Positions 10,439 to 19,170 of a stretch of 49,773 nucleotides of DNA are shown here, in pieces. The DNA comes from Acidimicrobiaceae bacterium. GTDB taxonomy: Bacteria > Actinomycetota > Acidimicrobiia > Acidimicrobiales > MedAcidi-G1. The notes beneath the pieces are model-generated. The model was not told where the DNA came from. It made no database searches and saw only the letters and a program-made list of their open reading frames with translations. The position numbers were made by a program, and so were the translations under genes. Location of the stretch: positions 1-49,773 of the forward strand of contig PBSS01000001.1 of the NCBI GenBank assembly GCA_002726315.1, written 5' to 3'. Position 1 is the stretch's first letter; the number at the start of each line of letters is the position of its first letter.

Positions 10439-11533
10439 TCAGGAGACGCGGACCGGCATAAGGAGGTAAAGGAATCCTTCTTCATCAACACTCCGTATCA
10501 CTGCTGGTTTGAGGGCATCGATCGTCTCGAGCCTTACCTCTTCGCCTGGACTTACCTCTAGCCCATCGAGCAGGTATCCGGGATTAAACGCCACGGTCAA
10601 GTCGTTACCCTCGTAGGAAGAGTCGAGCGTTTCGTGTGCCTGGCCGACATCTTGTGTAATGGCAATCAACTCGAGCCCATCTCCGCTCATCGCAAGACGC
10701 ACAGGACTTGAATCTTGTGCAAGGAGACCGACGCGGCGCACCGCTTCTATTAGTGCCACTCTTTCCACAACCAGCACATTCGGATGGTCAGATGGTATTA
10801 GCCCTCTGTAGTTGGGAAATTCCCCTTCTATTAGTCGGGTAACAATGGTTACGTCATCAACTATGAAAGATGCTTCACGTTCAGCAAGCCTGATGGTGAG
10901 TTCGTCGGCATCACCTAACAATCGCCCGGTCACCTCAAGTGCCCTTGATGGAACCAGCACCGTTTGGTCGCGACCAAGTATTGAGGTTCCTGGAAGATCA
11001 CGAACCGCCAAACGGTAGGAATCCGTTGCCACGAACCTAAGACCATCGTTCTCAGCAGCCAATAGGACCCCAGTGAGAATTGGACGGGAATCGTCACCGC
11101 TGGCGGCCTTAACGACTTGGTCAAGTGCAGCAGCGACACTATCGCTACCAAGCGTCACGGCATCTCCAGCAGGTTCTTCAAATTTGGGGAACTCATCAGC
11201 CGACATGACACGAAGGTTGAAGTCTGACCTTCCTGCCACCACCCGCGCACCATCATCGTCAACGGTCAAAGTGATTTGGCCGCTATCGAGAGAACGAACT
11301 ATGTCAGCTCCAAGTTTTGCTGGAAGGACTGCTGTGCCATCTTCATCGCCCCCAACCTTTGAATCGACCCTGATAGTCAGATCCAGATCACTTCCAACCA
11401 CAGCCAGGTTGTCACCGACAAGATGCATGTGGAGACCGGACATAACTGGTGGGGTACCCCCCCGATTACTTATGGCACGACCAGCAATCGAGAAGGCACG
11501 ATCCAGGACATCTCGTTCACAACGGAACTTCAC
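10439..11533 (-). CDS. dnaN: DNA polymerase III beta sliding clamp
   Basis: 364 aa, 'MKFRCERDVLDRAFSIAGRAI', C-terminal 'YLLMPVRVS', synteny. Confidence 0.97.
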   Translation of the reverse strand: MKFRCERDVLDRAFSIAGRAISNRGGTPPVMSGLHMHLVGDNLAVVGSDLDLTIRVDSKVGGDEDGTAVLPAKLGADIVRSLDSGQITLTVDDDGARVVAGRSDFNLRVMSADEFPKFEEPAGDAVTLGSDSVAAALDQVVKAASGDDSRPILTGVLLAAENDGLRFVATDSYRLAVRDLPGTSILGRDQTVLVPSRALEVTGRLLGDADELTIRLAEREASFIVDDVTIVTRLIEGEFPNYRGLIPSDHPNVLVVERVALIEAVRRVGLLAQDSSPVRLAMSGDGLELIAITQDVGQAHETLDSSYEGNDLTVAFNPGYLLDGLEVSPGEEVRLETIDALKPAVIRSVDEEGFLYLLMPVRVS

Positions 11534-11754
11534 AGGTTTGCTACCTTCGACTTGGTGATGATCTGATCAGATAATTGGGGTAATAGTGACTGTGGATTGT
11601 GGATTACTACCCATTTTGGCTGGTGAGAATAACAATTGTGATCCACGGTTAATCCACCATGATCCCCAACCTGGGATATCTCTTGTTCATTGTTGTGGTT
11701 AATTTGTTGTTGATCCACAAGTTGTCCGCAAACCGACTCAACCATGACAACATG
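11534..11754. promoter_or_regulatory. dnaA-dnaN intergenic region with degenerate DnaA boxes; candidate oriC segment
   Basis: tgtggattg (11591-11599), tgtggatta (11598-11606), tgatccaca (11711-11719), ttgtccgca (11722-11730); locally AT-rich. Confidence 0.6.
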
Positions 11755-13203
11755 TCAGTCGCCCGTCTTGATAGCCGATACAAGAGCAGTGACTTGGTCG
11801 TAGATCTCACGGCGTTCTGACATAAGTTTGCTTATCTTGTCAACGGCGTGGATAACGGTGGTGTGGTCCCTTCCACCGAATTCTCGGGCGATTGCCGGAT
11901 AACTAAGGTCGGTGAGCTCCCTAAATGTGTACATGGCCACTTGTCGAGCAGTTACGAGCGGGCGTCGTCGACTTCCACCAATAAGTTCTTCGTGACTAAA
12001 GCCGTACATGGTTGAGGTCTTGGAAAGGATCAGGTCGGGAGTTATCGGCAGGGGGATCCTGTTAGTAATTAGGTCACCGAGAACCGTCAGCGCCATATCG
12101 CGTGTACATGGAACTTCGTTGAGACTGGAGAAGGCAGCAACACGTGTCAAGGCTCCTTCGAGTTCACGAATGTTTGTCGTGATGTTCTCAGCTATGAAGA
12201 GGAGAACTTCATCTGGAACCTGGACGTTGTTGGTTGTAACGGTGGCCTTCTTGTGGAGGATTGCAAGCCTTGTCTCAATATCTGGGGGCTGGATATGGGT
12301 CACCAGTCCCATTTTGAATCGACTTCGAAGTCGCTCCTCCAGAGTTGGAATGGAATCAGGCGACCGGTCGCTGGTGAGAACAATCTGTCCACCTGCCTGC
12401 TGAATTGAATTGAATGTGTGGAAGAACTCTTCTTGGAGGCCTTCCTTTCCCTCCATGAACTGGATGTCATCGACTAAGAGGACTTCGATATTTCTGTAGT
12501 GCTGTTTGAACTCTGGAAGGGTCTTGTTGCGGATTGCCTCAACAAAACGGTTCATGAACGTCTCACTGGAGACGTATCTGACTTGGTGGTTTGGATAATG
12601 GTCATCGACGTAGGTGGCTACAGCTTGAAGAAGGTGTGTCTTTCCGAGCCCAGCCCCACCATAGATAAAGAGAGGGTTGTAGGAGCGACCAGGCGTTTCT
12701 GCAACTGCTTGGGCGGCAGCATGTGCAAACCGGTTTGAAGATCCAATAACGAAATCCTCAAAGGTGTGTCGATTCTGGTACGGAGGTGCCATCGTCTGTG
12801 TTGACGAGTCGAGGGACGAACGGGTGAGTTCATCAAGTGGAATGTTGACCGGATCGAGGGCTTCGGCGATGTCTTCAGGTCGACTTGAAACAAGGGTTTC
12901 GTCTATGGAATCAAGGAATGTTTCGGGCTCGCTGTCAGCAATTTGGATCAGGAGTTTCAACTGATTGTCACTGACTTCGGCCACAGCGTCATGGATGAGA
13001 CGGTCGTAGCGTCCCTCGATTCGGTGCTTCACGACAGTGCTCGGTACCGTCAGAATGAGAGTGTCGTCTTCGAGAGAAATCGGCTTGGCCGAACTGAAGG
13101 TCATTTGCCAGACAACATCTGATACCTGGGCTCGGATGGCTGTCGCGCAGGATTCCCACAACTGTGCCGCATTTGCCAAGGCAAACTCCTGTCTGTTTTC
13201 CAC
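11755..13203 (-). CDS. dnaA: chromosomal replication initiator DnaA
   Basis: 'NPLFIYGGAGLGKTHLLQAV', 'LLVDDIQFMEGKEGLQEEFFHTFN', 'GGRDHTTVIHAVDKI'. Confidence 0.99.
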   Translation of the reverse strand: MENRQEFALANAAQLWESCATAIRAQVSDVVWQMTFSSAKPISLEDDTLILTVPSTVVKHRIEGRYDRLIHDAVAEVSDNQLKLLIQIADSEPETFLDSIDETLVSSRPEDIAEALDPVNIPLDELTRSSLDSSTQTMAPPYQNRHTFEDFVIGSSNRFAHAAAQAVAETPGRSYNPLFIYGGAGLGKTHLLQAVATYVDDHYPNHQVRYVSSETFMNRFVEAIRNKTLPEFKQHYRNIEVLLVDDIQFMEGKEGLQEEFFHTFNSIQQAGGQIVLTSDRSPDSIPTLEERLRSRFKMGLVTHIQPPDIETRLAILHKKATVTTNNVQVPDEVLLFIAENITTNIRELEGALTRVAAFSSLNEVPCTRDMALTVLGDLITNRIPLPITPDLILSKTSTMYGFSHEELIGGSRRRPLVTARQVAMYTFRELTDLSYPAIAREFGGRDHTTVIHAVDKISKLMSERREIYDQVTALVSAIKTGD

Positions 13204-13711
13204 AGGTGTGGATTCTTCTGTGGATTTCGGTTTTTTCGGGCGGGGTGGTTCTTGGTAGATCCAGATCCCTCTTTCAGTGGGCGGGGCAACGTAGCACCCG
13301 CGGGGGCCTCTCGCACAAGTGTCAATCTTGATAGTTGAATTACCTGTTCAGAGCCTATTTCTTAGGTGTTGATAATTTGAGTTAAGCAGTGCCCATTACG
13401 GGGTGATGACGTAGTTTTTCCACTTGGCACCCCTGTGGAAAATGTGGATAACTCGCTTGTGGCCATTTCATGGGGTTAGGTAACGCGATTGATGGTTGGC
13501 ATGCGCCCGGAGTGCCCCGTAGCCTCACAGGGACGGCATTGCAACCGATCCTTACCTGACCGGTCAACTTGCCGCAACCGACGGTACTTGTCGGTCCATA
13601 CGAGATCTGTTTACGCACTCGACTTTTGAGGGTGCGATCAGGCACCAAATCGACAGCAGCCGGGCGCTCCCCTTCCTGATGACGCTCGCTGTGTAATGCA
13701 GGAGTTAAATC
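13196..13711. promoter_or_regulatory. dnaA-rpmH divergent intergenic region with DnaA boxes; candidate oriC segment
   Basis: Consensus box TTATCCACA (minus, 13443-13451) and near-boxes at 13196-13204, 13207-13215, 13219-13227, 13416-13424, 13434-13442; strand switch of flanking genes here. Confidence 0.65.
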
Positions 13712-13846
13712 ATGAAGCGCACATATCAGCCAAATGTCCGCAAGCGAGCTCGGAAACACGGTTTTCGTAAACGTATGCGAACCAGGGCAGGCCGGGCGAT
13801 CGTGAAGTCCCGGCGCCAGAGGGGCCGAGCCCGACTGTCGGCTTGA
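13712..13846 (+). CDS. rpmH: 50S ribosomal protein L34
   Basis: Hand-translated 44 aa: [48 protein letters not shown] upstream; below ORF-track cutoff. Confidence 0.98.
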   Translation: MKRTYQPNVRKRARKHGFRKRMRTRAGRAIVKSRRQRGRARLSA

Positions 13847-14205
13847 TCCGTAGACTCCATTACCGAGACGACTTTTTGGCCCTTCGTCGTGATGGCCGAA
13901 CCGTTCGTCGTGGACCCCTCGAGGTCAGGTTCAGGGCATTTGATTCTGCCCAGTCTGGCCTTGCTACTGGCGGGCCCAGGGTGGCGTATGCAATCAGCCG
14001 TGCTGTTGGCGGTGCCGTTGTGCGCAATCGGATCCGACGTCGTCTCCGTGCCATCATGATCGAAGTCGAGAATCAGTTGGAGGGAATTCCTAAAGGCGAC
14101 TTCCTCATCCGCGTTTTTCCGGGAGTGGCATACTGTGACTATTCAGCGCTCCGACAACACCTCACCGCGGCAATCGGTGAGTTCTCATCAGAAATCCTTC
14201 GATGA
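13843..14205 (+). CDS. rnpA: ribonuclease P protein component (TTG start overlapping rpmH stop)
   Basis: '[27 protein letters not shown]', '[19 protein letters not shown]'. Confidence 0.95.
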   Translation: MIRRLHYRDDFLALRRDGRTVRRGPLEVRFRAFDSAQSGLATGGPRVAYAISRAVGGAVVRNRIRRRLRAIMIEVENQLEGIPKGDFLIRVFPGVAYCDYSALRQHLTAAIGEFSSEILR

Positions 14206-14489
14206 TCGCAGTGATTCAAAGTAAAACCACTGCTAGTGGTGCTATTTCTGGAGTTCTCCGCGGTTTTGTTCGGGTCTACCAACGTTTGACGGATGGGCGT
14301 CCAACACCATGCCGGTACCTACCGACATGCTCAAATTATGCCCTTGACGCCATTGAACAGCGAGGTGCCATAAGAGGTCTGTGGCTTACTCTCAGGCGAC
14401 TTTCCCGTTGTCATCCATGGGGGGGAAATGGTTGGGATCCAGTTCCAGCCAGCGGCAGCGTGGGCCCGAAAGAACGGAGGGTCCTGTAG
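14202..14489 (+). CDS. yidD: membrane protein insertion efficiency factor YidD
   Basis: 'CRYLPTCSNYALDAIEQRGAIRGLWLTLRRLSRCHPWGGNGWDPVP'. Confidence 0.97.
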   Translation: MIAVIQSKTTASGAISGVLRGFVRVYQRLTDGRPTPCRYLPTCSNYALDAIEQRGAIRGLWLTLRRLSRCHPWGGNGWDPVPASGSVGPKERRVL

Positions 14490-15686
14490 ATGTTTGATCT
14501 GATCGCAACCATGTTGGCTTGGTTCTACGACCTAGTGCCATCACTGGGTCTCTCCATCGTGCTCCTGACACTTGTGGTCATGGTCGTTGTGACCCCCCTG
14601 ACCCTCAAGGGCACACGGTCAATGATCAAGATGCAGCACCTCCAGCCCGAGATGAAGAAGATCCAGACCCGGAACAAGGGCGACCGGGACAAGATGAACA
14701 AGGAGTTGATGGCCTTCTACACGGCCAATGGCATTAACCCAATGGGTGGCTGCTTGCCGCTGTTTGTCCAGGCACCGGTGTTCATCGTTCTCTACAACGT
14801 ATTGCGCGGCCTTACCCGGCGACTTTCCGACATTGGTGAGAATGCTGGATGGGTGGCCGGCCAACTGGCTGTTGATCACCCACTTTCTGGAGCTCCCGTC
14901 AACCCTCAGGTCTTCTATCCAGACTATGTGGCGGCTGATACGCAACTATTTGTGGATCTGAGCCAACAGACAGAGATGGTGTCGTGGGGCATCGATCTAT
15001 CGAGATCGGCCAGTGGTGCGCTTTCAGCAGGGGTCGTCCAATCTCTCCCCTACTTTCTCTTAATCCTCATGGTTTTTGCCAGTTCGTGGATTCAACAAAA
15101 GCAAATACGGGGCAGAAACAAGGACTCTCCTGTAAACCCGCAACAACAGATGATCATGAAGGTGATGCCATTCTTTTTGCCAGTCATCTCCTACACCCTG
15201 GACGCAGCACTGGTCCTCTACTTCGTCATTTCAAACCTCTACCGGATCGGTCAACAGTCCTACATCACCCGCAGCCTCTATGGGTCAAATAATCAGGAAC
15301 CGGTCGTGGTGTTGCCCGAGGCCAAGGATGTACCTGAAAAGCCAAAGACGCTTGAAAAGGGTGGGAAAAAGCCTTCTGGGGGAACCCCGAAGCCCGCAAC
15401 AACTTCTTCGGGACGCCCCCAGAAATCTGGCCGTTCGTCCTCTTCGATTGCCAAACGTGGGCGTACGACAGCAGGTGAAAATAGGAACAGTTCTCAAACA
15501 GAGTCAACCGGTAATACCGCAGGCGGTGTCGGTGGGCTTTTCAAGAAGAAGGCAAGAAATGAACCTGCTGGCGCAGGCAATTCCAAAGAGACCAAGAGGC
15601 CGCAGACCGGCCGTTCAGGGGGTGGACGAACCACTCCGCCTGGAACGACAGGTCCTCGCAAGGCCAAGAAAAAGCGGAGGAAATAG
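14490..15686 (+). CDS. yidC: membrane protein insertase YidC/Oxa1
   Basis: 'MLAWFYDLVPSLGLSIVLLTLVVMVVVTPLTLKGTRSMIKMQHLQPEMKKIQ', long basic C-terminal tail. Confidence 0.96.
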   Translation: MFDLIATMLAWFYDLVPSLGLSIVLLTLVVMVVVTPLTLKGTRSMIKMQHLQPEMKKIQTRNKGDRDKMNKELMAFYTANGINPMGGCLPLFVQAPVFIVLYNVLRGLTRRLSDIGENAGWVAGQLAVDHPLSGAPVNPQVFYPDYVAADTQLFVDLSQQTEMVSWGIDLSRSASGALSAGVVQSLPYFLLILMVFASSWIQQKQIRGRNKDSPVNPQQQMIMKVMPFFLPVISYTLDAALVLYFVISNLYRIGQQSYITRSLYGSNNQEPVVVLPEAKDVPEKPKTLEKGGKKPSGGTPKPATTSSGRPQKSGRSSSSIAKRGRTTAGENRNSSQTESTGNTAGGVGGLFKKKARNEPAGAGNSKETKRPQTGRSGGGRTTPPGTTGPRKAKKKRRK

Positions 15687-15690
15687 ACAA

Positions 15691-16677
15691 GTGGAATGGA
15701 TCGAGACAACCGGTACCACGACGGATGAGGCGAAGGAAAGAGCTTTAGATCGTCTTGGAGTCGCGGAGGATGAACTTGAATACGAGGTGCTTGCAGAGGC
15801 AACCAGCCGGATGTTGGGCCTCAAGCGAACTGAAGCCCGGATGCGTGCCAGAGTCCGGCCGGTTAGCCCGCGTTCTAAGACCGAGCGACGGGACCGTAAG
15901 AGGAGAGGGGAAGGATCACGCGGTAGGGACAACCGGCCAGGAAATGAAAAGGGCAGGTCAGAGCGTAAAAAGAGCTCTAGAAACAATAGTTCGCACAACG
16001 ACGGCAACAAGTCTGGTGGATCTGATGGAGATTCTGAAAAGGGTGGATCAGCCAAGCGGCGCAGTCGTAGGTCAGACGATCGTTCGGTAGAAAAGAACAC
16101 GCCAGGTGGATCAAATAGGGGCAAGGGTGGCAAGATCCCGTCTACAGAGAAGACCAAGACCGGAAATGGTCGTGGAAACCGTGAGGAGAAGGAAGAAGTG
16201 GAAAAGATGGACCTGCAGACTCAGGCTGAAATCACAGAGGGCTTTCTTCAGGGACTTCTCGACAAGATGGGTCTTGAGGCTCGAGTTGCAAGCACAATCG
16301 ACGAAGACAGGCTGACAGTGGAGGCCCATGGGCTTAACCTGGGACTTGCCATAGGCCAGGGTGGTGAAACTGTCCGTGCAGTCACCGAACTTTCACGAAC
16401 AATCATCCAGCGGATGTCGCAAGGGTCTGCCGCCGGATCCCTGGTTGTTGATATCGGGGGATACCGGGAGCGGCGACGGTCCTTCCTAGAGGATTTTGCA
16501 AGGACACAGGTAGAGGCTGTGCTGGCAGACGGTCAGGCGCGTGCCTTAGAGCCGATGGCAGCAGCTGACCGCAAGCTCGTTCACGACGTTGTAGGTGAAA
16601 TCGACGGTGTTACCACGGCTTCGGAGGGTAGCGACACTTCTCGTAGAGTGGTGATCCTGGTCGACGAGGCCGATTGA
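15691..16677 (+). CDS. jag: Jag/KhpB (SpoIIIJ-associated) RNA-binding protein
   Basis: Jag-N 'VEWIETTGTTTDEAKERALDRLGVAEDELEYEVL', KH and R3H regions; GTG 15691 (ORF track start 15280 lies inside yidC). Confidence 0.92.
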   Translation: MEWIETTGTTTDEAKERALDRLGVAEDELEYEVLAEATSRMLGLKRTEARMRARVRPVSPRSKTERRDRKRRGEGSRGRDNRPGNEKGRSERKKSSRNNSSHNDGNKSGGSDGDSEKGGSAKRRSRRSDDRSVEKNTPGGSNRGKGGKIPSTEKTKTGNGRGNREEKEEVEKMDLQTQAEITEGFLQGLLDKMGLEARVASTIDEDRLTVEAHGLNLGLAIGQGGETVRAVTELSRTIIQRMSQGSAAGSLVVDIGGYRERRRSFLEDFARTQVEAVLADGQARALEPMAAADRKLVHDVVGEIDGVTTASEGSDTSRRVVILVDEAD

Positions 16678-16681
16678 TGCC

Positions 16682-17305
16682 TTGACTGGGAATGTCCACG
16701 ACGTTCTTGAGGCAGCATCAGCCGAAGGGTTTGTGACCCCGAGGGCTGCTGTCAGCGGGGTGGAACACAGCACTGGCTTTCTACGTCGAGGGGTTGACCA
16801 ACAGCCGATCAGGCTCGACGATGGCGAGGTAGGAATAGATATTGGGTCAGGAGGTGGCCTCCCCGGCCTAGTGCTTGCGGGAGCTACTAGCGGCAACTGG
16901 GCGCTTGTCGAGCGCGCGGCCAGACGTTGCACCTTTCTGCGCTGGGCAGTCGGGGAACTAGGTCTTTCTGACCGAGTAGAGGTCGTATGTGGAGACGTTG
17001 TGGACGTTGCTAGGGGGCCTTTGCGAGGTGTGGCAACCCTTGTAACAGCGCGTGGTTTCGGATCTCCGGCAGCAACCCTGGAGTGCGGTGCACCTCTTCT
17101 GTCAGAGGGTGGGAGGCTGGTGGTGAGTGAGCCACCAGGAGATGAGTCAAGATGGCCCCTTGAGCTTCTTGATGAGTTAAACCTGGCAGATGAGGGTTCT
17201 TGGCACACAAAGTCAGCGGGTTATAGAGCATTCATGTCGGGTGGCTCTTGTCCGGAGCGTTATCCGAGGAGAAACAACCGGCAAGCTACGAAACCCCTGT
17301 TTTGA
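16682..17305 (+). CDS. rsmG: 16S rRNA (guanine-N7)-methyltransferase RsmG-like (divergent N-terminus)
   Basis: 'GIDIGSGGGLPGLVLA' SAM motif, 'RRCTFLRWAVGELGL', conserved jag-rsmG-parA synteny. Confidence 0.8.
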   Translation: MTGNVHDVLEAASAEGFVTPRAAVSGVEHSTGFLRRGVDQQPIRLDDGEVGIDIGSGGGLPGLVLAGATSGNWALVERAARRCTFLRWAVGELGLSDRVEVVCGDVVDVARGPLRGVATLVTARGFGSPAATLECGAPLLSEGGRLVVSEPPGDESRWPLELLDELNLADEGSWHTKSAGYRAFMSGGSCPERYPRRNNRQATKPLF

Positions 17306-17332
17306 GCCGTTTGTCTGTCATCTAGGCGCAGT

Positions 17333-17348
17333 TGTTTCACGTGGAACA
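17333..17348. promoter_or_regulatory. parS centromere-like site
   Basis: TGTTTCACGTGGAACA; one mismatch to palindromic parS consensus TGTTTCACGTGAAACA, just upstream of parA. Confidence 0.93.
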
Positions 17349-17448
17349 GTTAACTCAATGGTCCGGAATGACCACTGGATGAAGATGGTGAACGTAAGAT
17401 TCGGAAGGGTCCTTGCAATCACCGGGGCATGAGAGCAGTATCCGGCCA

Positions 17449-18222
17449 ATGGAATCTGAGAATCACCCGGCGCGGGTTGTGGCGGTTGCAAACCAAAAAG
17501 GGGGAGTGGGCAAGACCACAACTACCATCAACTTGGGTGCTGCCCTTTCAGAACAGGGTTCCAGGGTTCTTCTCATTGACCTAGACCCCCAGTCAAACGC
17601 AACGACGGGACTGGGCGTTTCAAGCCGCGACGTCGAGACCTCGGTCTATGACGTCCTTTTGGGTCAGGTTCCACTGGCCTCCGTTGTGCAGAAACTGGAT
17701 GTGACCGGTCTCTCCCTCGTTCCCTCCAGCCTCGCTCTGGCAGGCGCCGAGATCGAACTGGTGACGGCTTTCAGTCGTGAAAACCGATTACAGAAAGCGC
17801 TTGAACCGATCGTTTTCGACTACGACTGGATACTGGTGGACTGCCCTCCTGCTTTGGGACTCCTAACGGTGAATGCTCTTGTGGCAGCCGATGAGGTGCT
17901 TGTTCCTATCCAGTGCGAGTACTTCGCGCTTGAGGGGCTTGGGCAGTTGGTTGGAAACGTAGATCTGGTGAGAGCGAACCTGAACCCCGACTTGAAAGTC
18001 TCCACGATTGTCCTGGTGATGTTTGACGCCCGCACAAATCTTTCTGAGCAGGTTGCAGAGGAGGTCAGGTCCTACTTCGGTGACCGAGTTTGCCGGCAGG
18101 TGATTCCTAGGTCCATCCGCCTCTCAGAGGCACCGTCCTTCGGTCAGCCGATCACCGTCTTTGACCCAACATCAAAGGGAGCACTGGCATATAGACAGCT
18201 TGCAATGGAGGTAGCCACATGA
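17449..18222 (+). CDS. parA: chromosome partitioning ATPase ParA/Soj
   Basis: 'VVAVANQKGGVGKTTTTINLGAAL', 'LLIDLDPQSNATTGLG'; ATG 17449 preferred over TTG 17413. Confidence 0.97.
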   Translation: MESENHPARVVAVANQKGGVGKTTTTINLGAALSEQGSRVLLIDLDPQSNATTGLGVSSRDVETSVYDVLLGQVPLASVVQKLDVTGLSLVPSSLALAGAEIELVTAFSRENRLQKALEPIVFDYDWILVDCPPALGLLTVNALVAADEVLVPIQCEYFALEGLGQLVGNVDLVRANLNPDLKVSTIVLVMFDARTNLSEQVAEEVRSYFGDRVCRQVIPRSIRLSEAPSFGQPITVFDPTSKGALAYRQLAMEVAT

Positions 18223-19115
18223 GCCGTCCAACAGGACTTGGTAGGGGGCTGGACGACCTGATACCGGAATCCAGTGCGGTTCCAATCGAACTGGTAGGGG
18301 AGAATACTTTAAAAAATAATGAGACTTATTCTCGTTATATTGACATTCCAGTCGAAAGCCTCTCTCCGAACAGACTCCAGCCCAGAACCGACTTTGATGA
18401 TGAGCGCTTGGATGAGCTGATTCGGTCAGTAGAGGCGGTAGGTGTTCTGCAGCCAGTCCTGGTCCGCCAGAGCCGAGATGGCTACGAAATTGTGGCAGGA
18501 GAGCGTCGCTGGCGTGCTGCACGTCAAGTCGGTCTCGCCACGATCCCAGCGATAGTCCGTACCACCGATGACAGAACCGCACTTGAACATGCTGTGATCG
18601 AGAACCTCCATCGCGATGACCTCAACCCGCTCGAGGAGGCTCAGGCGTACCACCGGCTGACAGACGAGTTCGAGATGACCCAGCAGGAGGTGGCTGAGAG
18701 GGTAGGAAGGAGTAGGCCTGCGGTCGCTAATTCCCTTCGACTGCTGGGGCTTCCAGACAGCATCCAAGGCATGCTGCGTGACGACATACTTTCGGCAGGA
18801 CATGGCCGGGCTCTGGCAGGTCTCAACGATCGACAGGTTCAAGAGACAGTTGCCGATCGAATAAGGGACGAGGGTCTCTCGGTGAGGCAGACCGAGGACC
18901 TAGTCAGGGATCTTGACCAACCGGTTAACACTCCTGTGATCACAGCAATGCCAGAATTGAATCGCGACGCCGGCCTGCTCGAGGTTGAACGCCTACTCTC
19001 CACCCGACTGGATACAACAGTTAGGGTTACAACCCGTGGACGTCGCGGGAAAATCATGGTTGCGTTCGCGGACAGAGACGATCTGGATCGGATATTTAAC
19101 CTCCTCAACGCCTGA
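18219..19115 (+). CDS. parB: chromosome partitioning protein ParB
   Basis: 'GLGRGLDDLIP', 'YEIVAGERRWRAARQVGL', 'HAVIENLHRDDLNPLEEAQAYHRL'. Confidence 0.97.
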   Translation: MSRPTGLGRGLDDLIPESSAVPIELVGENTLKNNETYSRYIDIPVESLSPNRLQPRTDFDDERLDELIRSVEAVGVLQPVLVRQSRDGYEIVAGERRWRAARQVGLATIPAIVRTTDDRTALEHAVIENLHRDDLNPLEEAQAYHRLTDEFEMTQQEVAERVGRSRPAVANSLRLLGLPDSIQGMLRDDILSAGHGRALAGLNDRQVQETVADRIRDEGLSVRQTEDLVRDLDQPVNTPVITAMPELNRDAGLLEVERLLSTRLDTTVRVTTRGRRGKIMVAFADRDDLDRIFNLLNA

Positions 19116-19170
19116 CTCTGGCGATCGCTCTAGCGCTGCTATCAGTGGGCAGAGCAAAGTGATCAGATAA

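Noticed and set aside
11564-11576. Shared TGATCAGATAAT word in the origin region and near 19160 (parB/cwlM junction)
   Set aside because: Only two copies of a 12-mer built around the common TGATCA palindrome; likely chance
15280-15690. ORF-track extension of jag back into yidC (465-aa ORF)
   Set aside because: The first 137 codons overlap yidC in another frame and are Arg/Pro-rich shadow sequence; Jag-N homology starts at GTG 15691
15615-16157. 180-aa minus-strand ORF opposite jag
   Set aside because: Ser/Leu/Pro-rich antisense of the jag low-complexity linker; no family resemblance
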